This document shows, one piece after another, positions 35,401 to 44,400 of a DNA stretch of 64,000 bases (positions within the stretch are counted from its first letter, which is position 1; the number at the start of each line of letters is the position of its first letter). Source of the DNA: Nectonema munidae (taxonomy: Eukaryota; Nematomorpha; Nectonematoida; Nectonematidae). A model generated the notes under the pieces. It was not told the origin of the DNA. It saw only the letters and a program-made list of their open reading frames with translations, and searched no databases. The translations under genes and the position numbers were made by a program. The DNA lies in NCBI GenBank assembly GCA_030549495.1, contig JAUIRK010000306.1:372001-436000 (forward strand), given 5' to 3'.

Positions 35401-38400
35401 TTAAAAGTTATCCTGAAATTATTAAAGACGAAGCTAAAATTATAACTGCTTTGCCTACAACACAAGTAAGCGTGGAACGCCTTTTTTCGGCTTTAAAAAT
35501 TTTTGAAATCAGATTTACGTAGTAGTCTCAAAGAGGACATTTTGGAAGCAATGCTATTTTTAAGAACAAACACATATAAATAAAGTTTTGAAATATTTGT
35601 CTAATTGGAAACGATATAAATCTTAAACTTTATGTATAATAATTAAGAATAGTATAATTTTGTATAAATAAACCGAACTTTATGTATAATTGAAAGAAAT
35701 CACAATAAATATTGAAAATATACTTGGAGCCGGAGCCGTAGTCAAAAAATCTATGCTCCGGAGCCGGAGTTAAGCAATTTTGAGAAGGCTCCGAAGCCCT
35801 GCTAGTGAGTCAGTAATTTATAGATGATGTTTCTAAAGCAATTTTACATAAAGTTAATGTTGCATATTTATAAATAGGTGGAGTAATAAGTCTAAAAAAT
35901 TATAGATAATGGAGTTTCAGTCGCAAAATTACAAATTGATGGATTTAGAGTCGAAAAAATATTTAAAAAAAAGTGTAGGCGGAGTTCCAAAATATTTTCT
36001 GACTCTACAACCTTGACTTTGGTTCTTTAGAGCGTAGTCAAAGCGTAGCAATTGATAAATTCATAAAGAAAATAAAGGGAGACTGCTTCTCATATAGATA
36101 TATCACAATTGCTTAATTTTTAAAGCATATGCTAAGTGAAAGGAGTGAAGGTGTCACTAATATTCAGTTGATATAGACTTCCTACCCCTGGTCCTTTCTT
36201 TTTTCAATTTTTTGTGTGAACCGTGGGTAAGAGGCCCTTCCTGTTCCTTGCTCTCTTGGCTAATTTTAATCCTTTCATGCATTTCTAAGTTTCTGAGATC
36301 AATCTTATATTTTTTTCTTGAATACATTTTTATACAACTTTTTATATCTGATTACTTTATGGCCTCTGCCTTTCTCTGTGTGAAATGGGTTAAACCTGAT
36401 GATTAGGCAACTGCTGATCCGTTCTGCCTGGAAGGATAAAATGTCACAACCTTTTCTCACGGTCGAGTTGGAATTGTGTAATTTAGAGATTTAAGATTAT
36501 TTATGATATAAATTTTTTTTATCGATTTTATATTTAAAATTTTGATCAGTGTAAAATATAAAAAGATTAATGGAATGAAAGTTCAATGCTCTCATATTCT
36601 GCTTAAATATATTGTGTTTGCTAAAAAATTTATATACATAATATTTATTTAGGCATTAGAGGTCATAAAAAGTTTGAAAAAGGTGATTGAAGTAGAAAGA
36701 TCTCAAATGAAAATCAAGTTGATCCTGCCCTTACAAGATGCCTATAAAATTAAGGACGAAATTTATTCTTCCATGTCTCCTAACATCATTTCCATAAAAG
36801 AAAATCTTAATGAGTTGGAAATGGTATTTCAATCTCTAATCTCTGTATTCTTTTTAATATGGTGCTCAAAAGTTCCTTTCTTGTATATATAAAGATGATC
36901 AGGCCTGGAACGTTTAGAGTTAGTCACGACTGTAGTCAGAAAGCCTAGTAAAACTTTGAATCCATACCATGAAATTATGTACGTTTATATTGGTGAAGGT
37001 GTTGGGTTCGAACCTAGAGATGGTATAGTACCAAAGCCTTATCTAGACAACCTCAAGCCCACACTTAGTGATGGGTATACAAATTTTCTATATATTTATA
37101 AATAATCCGAAAATCAAGGTTTTTATGCATAATATGTAAAAAAAATAAAACTTTCAAATTTCGGCTTAATTGTTTTTTTTACAAGACATCAAACACAAAC
37201 GAACCATAAAAGCCTTAGGCTACCACACTACACACCCCGACATCCTAAACCACGCCTCCAGCTACCTCTAACGAGCCTACAATGAAGATTTTAACACAGG
37301 AACAATTTACAAGATAATGGACGTTTTTTTCCGATTACCTATAAAAGCTACTAAAAAATAAATTGTAAAACATGAAAAAATATACTCTAGGCGTTGGTGT
37401 AAGATCTGTTTTCACATACAAAAGTATCAGTTCACACTTAAGGAATAAGTTTTACTAAAATGTGTCTAGTGATGTGTAAATATGAAATTCATGTTTTTAA
37501 GTAAAGATGAGTAAATATATAGCAATTTCCATATTTACTTTTAAATTATATGGTTTTGTTCTCTTACCAAATAAGATATTCCTTTTTAGAATTCCCAGGT
37601 CCTTTTGGGTCTACCTTTCACTTTTCTATTAAAACTTAGTTCTGGAGCATCCTTTATAAGTTCGCTGCCGTCACTTCTCGAGACATGTCTAAAAAAAATT
37701 TAAATTTAATATTTTATATTAAATATCTTTTAATTAATTGATAACCTTTTAATCAGCGAACTTCCTCCACAGCACAAAAAACTACAACTAAACTTATTTC
37801 AAGTACATCTTATTCTGAAGTCAATTGCATTTCTGACACCTCAACTGTCATCTATCACGTCCCCTAAATAACAAAATTGATCCCCTTTTTCTATAATATA
37901 ATTTTATAAACAAAATTTCTTTGTTGAACCACAGTTTTTATTTCTTCTCTACAATGTTTGCAAGTAAAATTGTTGGCTTTAATGAAATTATTTGATATTC
38001 GAACATCTCATATTAACCCATTTATAAGTTGTAGTAGGGAATTGAGTTATGATAGACTCTGCTACCACATATGCCGCACGGATCAATGTTGGCAATCGCG
38101 AAATGCTTTTTGTTACAAACCTCACCCACTTCGTTTTTTATTTTTACTAAAATTCTTTTGTTTTCGATTAGAGACTTTCATTTTTCTAGCTTCGATTTTA
38201 ATTCTTCAAGAGATGTACCAATTAAAACAATATCACCAGTATAGACTAAATATAAGCTACAATAACGAAAGTAAAATTGAACCAGGTATATATATACAAA
38301 GTCAAAGTGTTAATTGATTGTTCTAGGTATTATTTAAATTGAATAGTTTAATCATCACAAGTAGATTAGTTAATTGAACAATGATTGAGGCAATAAGTAT

Positions 38401-41400
38401 TACAAGTACGGTAATTAACCCATCATATCCTAGTGTCCACATATGTGTGTACATCAAAATTTAGCCTTCAAAAAAATCAAAACAACTTTTAAATGTTTTT
38501 CTAATTTTTATTCTGTTCCTTCACTATCACAAAAAGATAAAAAATAAATATAATACTTGCTTTTATGTTACTCTTAGGCTCAAAAACTTTTTAAAGTTTT
38601 TATCTTTAAATAGTTGCTGAAATGCTTCGATAAAATGAAAGGTTTTCAAAAATATTTTTTCCTTTTTTTTAGTATTTATGTTGAGCTATATAACACGATA
38701 TAATGCCCAATTAATTTAAGCATTAAAATTGCTCTCATTCACTCTAAAGAAAAATTAATTGTTCACAAATGTGCACACCAGGTGCACCCTGGTGTACACA
38801 TGTGTGCATAACTCACTGATATACACCAGTTGATTGATGATTCAATGTGTGTTGTCTTTTATAAAACTTTACTGATTTTTTTGTAGCTTGCTGCTCTTGA
38901 TTTTAATACCAAGTTGTTAGTAATATTATGTATCGTAAAGGTGATTTGGTTAGTGCAAAAGCTTTTCTTTTTGATGATATGAAAGTTCCTTTGAAAGAAA
39001 GATGGAGTTATAATCGTTTTGGAAAGTCTCACAATTCTGCTAAAGTGTATGGAATAGTAAAAGAAGTCCAGGCTTATGGTGTTCATGTTACCCGGGAAGA
39101 TGGACATGACTCAATAATCTAGGCAAAAAAAATCGAAAAAGAAAATGATGAAGCAATTGATTTTTTAACAAAAAAAGGATTTTTTTTTGGAAAACCATTT
39201 TCTCGCAGGTGATGTCGTTTGACTCGGACGAGAACCCCTGCCCAGACCCGGCTGAGGACCAGATCCAGTCGATCATTTACATCGTATCATGTAAGAAACT
39301 GCTCTCCTTATTTACCACCTCAGGGCCCCGTCCTGGGTTCCACCTTCCAGGTCACTGCCCCGCTTTTCAAGGCTCCAGTTGACCTACGACACAAGGGCAC
39401 AATTAGCATCCTTGTCCAGAGATTTTTCAATCTTGTCCAGGCTCATAAGCAAACCCCCTTCCACTCCTTCGCAAGGTTCTCAGCACCGCCTAAAGAGCAG
39501 AAATCGTTCTTTACAAAGGAGGTTCTCCCGAGACTTGTCCAGTCTGGCGTACTGAAACAGACAATTCGCCCTAGAATAGTCTCCCCGTGCTTCTTGGTTC
39601 CCAAGACCAACGGGAAGACTCGTTTGGTGGCAGACTTTGGTTTCTCACGGGACCTCTTCGCCACGCCAGCTATCAAGCTCACGGCCTCCTTCCAGCTGCG
39701 CTACGTTCAGCTCTCATTCAAATGGGCCACCCGTCTATATCTTACAGATGCGTTTTATGGCATTAGAATCCAGAAGGAATGGAGAAACTGCTTTTGTATC
39801 AAGTTAGGGGGAAAATTTGGCAGTTCACCAGGTTGCCAATGGGGGCGTGCTTTAGCCCAGCAGTCCTCCAAAGCGTGGTGGCACGTCTGCTAGGAACTTT
39901 CAAGGAAAGACTACCAGTGGAACAGCGTGCCCAATTCCGCTTTATCTTATACCTGGACGACTTCTTGATTTTGAGGGAGGATCGGGAATCCACAACCAAG
40001 ATCACTACGGCCTTCACTCGGTTTCTGGAAGACGAATGCGGAATCCGCATAAACGTCAAGAAATCGATCCTCTCCCCCGTGCAGTCCATAGAGTTTCTCG
40101 GGGCCCAATTGCACCTCCGTCCGCGGACGGTTGGTGCTCAGGCCACCAGAGGCGAGAACCTCGCCATTCTATCTTTGGTTTTTTCTCTGAAGGATCTCCA
40201 GATTGCTTCAAAGAAGGTGACCCATTCCATGGAATCCATGGCAATGGTGCAATTCCAAATCTTCAAGGAGTGGATCGGGTTCTTTGGGAGCGTACGTCAC
40301 GGGCCGTCTGCAGGATCGTCCTCCGACTTGACCTGTTCCACGGCGTTACGGAGGGCATCTGTCAGGCACTGGATGCTTCGAACCATAGGAGGATCCTGGC
40401 TTGTTTGAACGACTTGCTGCCCAATTTTCGAATACAGCCTATGGCGACCATTGGATCGGAGTAGATCTTTCTGCTGGGCCAGAGGAAATGTCCCAGAGTT
40501 ATTGCTAGAAACTCCAAATCCGCAATATGCCAGTCTTGGTGAACCACCTGGCCCTTCGAGGTGACAAATCCGAGGGCTTGCAAGGAGGCGTTGACGTAGA
40601 CGGAATCTGCTGGTACGGAGGGGGTGACGATGGTTGACATGTTGTAAGGCACGGCGAGCTGGACCAGCTCGCTGTGCTCGGGCGCCTCATCGCAATTATA
40701 CAGCGCCGAAATGATGCGAAATTTTCCTTGGAATGTTGCCGTATAATAGTTGAGGATGCCCATAATCTTCTGGCCCCATCGGAGGGGTACTTCGGCGACT
40801 CTTTGTGCCAGAAGGAAAGTGCCCTAAGGAGAACCTCCTTTTTGCCATCCTTGACACCCATTGTCCGCGGACAGTGGTGCAGTTGGGCCCCGAGGAACTT
40901 ATGAATCCACATTAAGTCGAAAAAGTGGTGGCGGCCACATTTCACCAACCTTTTGTCTACGCTTATGAAATCTTCCTTCATGCTGTATAAGATGGCAAAC
41001 GACAACAAAGGCCACGATTTACTGTGGTTTTTGAGAAGTGTTTCATCTTCCTTGAGCGATAAAAAGCATGTATTAATATTTTCCTGAGAAAATCTTTCAA
41101 AAAAGGCAAAGTGAGAGTAGATGAAAGTGTACGACTTCATGGAAGATCACACTGGCCAAAACAGATGGACAAAGTAAGAAGATGTGCTGTTTCTTCATGT
41201 GCAAGGCGAATCAGAGTGATATGTGAAACTTGTGATGTGGCTTTATGCATTGACAGTGGACATTTTAAACTCTTCCATACTTCAAAATTGTGCTAATGTT
41301 TTTAAGATTAAATAAAATTGTATTATCGCTTTTATAACATTATCTTTTCTAAATTTGATAGATTGAAAACTTCCTAGCGTGCACATATGTGTACACCCGT

Positions 41401-44400
41401 TTGTCAAAAAACTAAAAACGGTATTAAATTTTACAAAAGAAATTTTGGCTATTGACACCAAATGAATATTACAAAAAAGAGAATTAAGATTTTTTATCTA
41501 ATTCCATGGTTGGGCATTAATGGGTTAATTGAATGATAACTGTAATTATCACAATACAAGTACGGTAGTTGAATTAGAACCGAGGCAATAATTATCACAC
41601 TGACTATCATCAAAAGATGGGCAGGTTATTCCACTCATTGCAATCACCATAACCATAATCCCCATTTCGTACACAGAAATGAATATTCATATAGAATTCC
41701 CCAAATTTAAGTCAGGAAATAACTCTGTCTGAAGTCCTTCTTACATCAACTACTTTGCACACCTATTCTTTTTTTTTAGCATATTTGCTACATCTACACT
41801 ACCTTTTATCATTTTCACTCTAAAATATCTTATAGGAACCTATATAAATTGATATTAATGCCGCCTAGACGTTTTGTTTAATGGATATTTGGTTGAACAG
41901 CCTTTTTGTAGAACGGTTGTTTCGTCTTGTTTGAAAGCAAACCAATTCTCTCTCCCTCCATTTATATATAAATACTTAAAAATTGCAAAGCTGAAAGATA
42001 AAGAGAGTTTTTACTTCAAATTTTTTTAAAAGGAAATTTAACATATGAAAATAAAATGCAATGCTACTAGCGAACCAACATTTAAGGACCCAAATTGAAG
42101 TCCAAACTTTGAGTTATCATAACTTTCGTTTTTCATCACTTTACTAACTTTCTTTCTTAGGTAGGGCGTGGTAAAACTCACCCGGTAACCGCGCCCATGA
42201 AATGTTTTGTTATCCATTTGTTGTATGTTTTGGCTGTGTTTTACAGCCGGGTGTCGTTCCTGACGCAAACCATTTTGTTTTCAGGATTGCAAACGTTTCG
42301 CTTTAACTAATGAAGCTTACACACACAAGACAGGTAGGGCCGGATTAAAGATAAATAGGGCCTGCTGCTTTTTTCAGCGCGGGGCCCCATGAACTTTATT
42401 AGCCCTCCAAAAATTCCAGCATTTATAATTTAAATTCAGGTTTTCACTCAATTAGTTTACAATTTTCCCTTTTATTTACAGACAACAGACAGTAATATTT
42501 ATATATAATGCAGCATACAATTCGTTGACTCAAATATTGAGTAGGGTACAGTAAAAAGTCACTTAAAAAACAACAAAAATTTTATTTCTATAAATCGATC
42601 ATAAGTTATGTTTCATTAAAATGAATTTTTGTTTTTGATGCCATCAAATCTTAGAAAAAACATGCTTGCGCGATTTTTTCAAAGCAAACTCGTTGATTAC
42701 ACATGACATATCAATTTGCCGCAACAGATCACTCTCGGCGCCAAGCAAAACAAGGTTATTTAGTCTTTTTTGTTTAATGCATGATCGCAAATGATTTTTG
42801 ATTAACTTAAGTTTGGAGAACGACCGTTCTCCTGAACAGTTAGAAATCATCAAGGTTAGATATATACGAAGCAAAATAATTGTATTTGGAAATACTGTTT
42901 CAAGATTCTTTCTGACAAGAAGCTGGTACATGAGTAATTCCAATGAATTTACGTTGACTTCTCTATCATGATAATCTTCTTTGTCATTTACACTATTAGA
43001 ATCTAAAGATCTAATATTGAAAGCATTTGAAACTTTTGGAGCTTCTAGAGTTTCTTTTGCAAAGCCTGTATTGAGGAAAGCTGAAAACTGTAGTAATTCA
43101 TCAGACAGACTAGCATCAATATCTTTAGGATATGCTTTTTGAACATCTTTGGCTTTTTCAATAATTTCTTCAGTCGAGAGCTCTTTAAGCTTTCGAAGAA
43201 ATCCAAACTTTAAAGCTACTATAGTATATGCACGTAGACGTTTTTGTAATTCAGCATGTAAATTGTCGATTATCACAAGAAACGTGCCTGTACGAAACGC
43301 GTTGCTTGGAGTCTGTTTCATTTCCGGCTCAATCCAGGTTGATCATAGCGGCGATTTCTTGTACGCACTCTTCTTACTTCGCTCAGATAGTGTTCACATT
43401 TACTAATAACTTTTCCTTTTTTTCAAATTCTTCAAATCTTTCTCGAAGCTTGTTAATATACTCAATAAGCGAATCATAAATATGAACAGCTGAATTAATG
43501 TCTTGATCAGCTGATTCCAAAACTTGGGTGCTTGCTTGGAAGCGGTGTAGGATGTGGTGCCAGAAATTAGAAAGAATTCCAGATTCCAACCGATTCATGT
43601 AGGTAGCTAGTCCTCTGGCTTCATTCTGGATATCAGCTTTCTCTTCACCATTATCAGCAATTTCCTCTAGAACAGCGTTAATTTCGTTGTAGCCTATAAA
43701 CAGAGCTTTTGCAGCATCTGCGCGTGCCGACCATCGAGTATCAGACATTCGCTTTACCGTAGGCAATGCTTTGCTAGAAAGTTGATTAGTCAGAATTTTC
43801 CAACGATGCGTCGAAGCAGCGAAAAATGAGTATAACTGTTGAAGAAAACTAAAAAAAACCAAAAGCAAGCTCATAACAGTTCACAGCAGACTACTGACCA
43901 ACAAGGTTAAGAGAATGTGCAGCGCATGGAACATATTCGGCAAAACTACATTGCTGCCTAATGATTGCCTGCATGCCATTGTATCTACCACTCATGTTGC
44001 TTGCATTACCATACGATTGTCCACGACAATCAGTAACATCAATGCCTTTGATCTTCAAAAATTCAAGTAAGCTGTCTGCTAACTCTTTTCCTGTACGACC
44101 ATGCACTTCAAGAAAAGTCAAAAATCGCTGGACAGGACCTGAGGGCAACACGTAACGAATAATGCAAGTTAGTTGGTCAACATGAGTAATGTCAGGAGTA
44201 GAGTCTACCGACACTGAAAAATACTTAGATGCTTTAACTTCCGTTATAATCTGCTCCTGAACACAATTTGCTAACAAATCGATGAACTCCTCAGAAATCG
44301 TCTTTGATAAATATGATGTGTGGCCTCGTCCTTTGTTAGCATTCTGGTTGATGTGTTGTGCTAGAAATGGATCAAAATTAGCAAGCAGCTCTAATATTCC

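Larger units (their letters stand above)
29896..36652 (+). other. SBDS intron 3 (6.8 kb) and its contents
   Basis: Contains a possible hAT end near 30010 (GAGATGCACCGATA), a tRNA-headed repeat (30654-31490), a short tandem repeat (31838-31920), unrecognised AT-rich DNA (31921-33635) and a bounded hAT element (33644-35801). After that come 850 bp with no recognisable feature. A 98-codon frame at 32069-32365 (minus) is hydrophobic low-complexity and matches nothing I know. Confidence 0.6.
38419..41524 (+). mobile_element. piggyBac element, TTAA-bounded (copy 2), with nested insertion
   Basis: Flanked by TTAA at 38415-38418 and 41525-41528. The ends are CCCATCATAT and (reverse complement) CCCATTAATG, the usual short CCC...GGG piggyBac ends. 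Palindromic CACATATGTG motifs occur subterminally at both sides (about 38438 and 41384), with a related GTGCACACC/GGTGTACAC cluster near 38770-38812. Inside are an N-terminal frame (38928-39122) and a transposase Cys-rich C-terminus (41099-41296). The core is replaced or interrupted by a GC-rich retroelement fossil (39200-41095). It lies in SBDS intron 4. Confidence 0.85.

Noticed and set aside
37000-37025. B-box-like GTTGGGTTCGAACCTAGAG suggesting a tRNA or SINE
   Set aside because: No A box or closing stems nearby, and no second copy in the window.
37189-37353. Frame reading [17 protein letters not shown] as a possible gene
   Set aside because: It has an internal stop, is short and lies in an SBDS intron. 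It is probably a transposon scrap, but no family could be named.
40505-41140. 211-codon minus-strand frame as a host gene
   Set aside because: It overlaps the retroelement fossil and shifts between its frames. It is not an independent gene.
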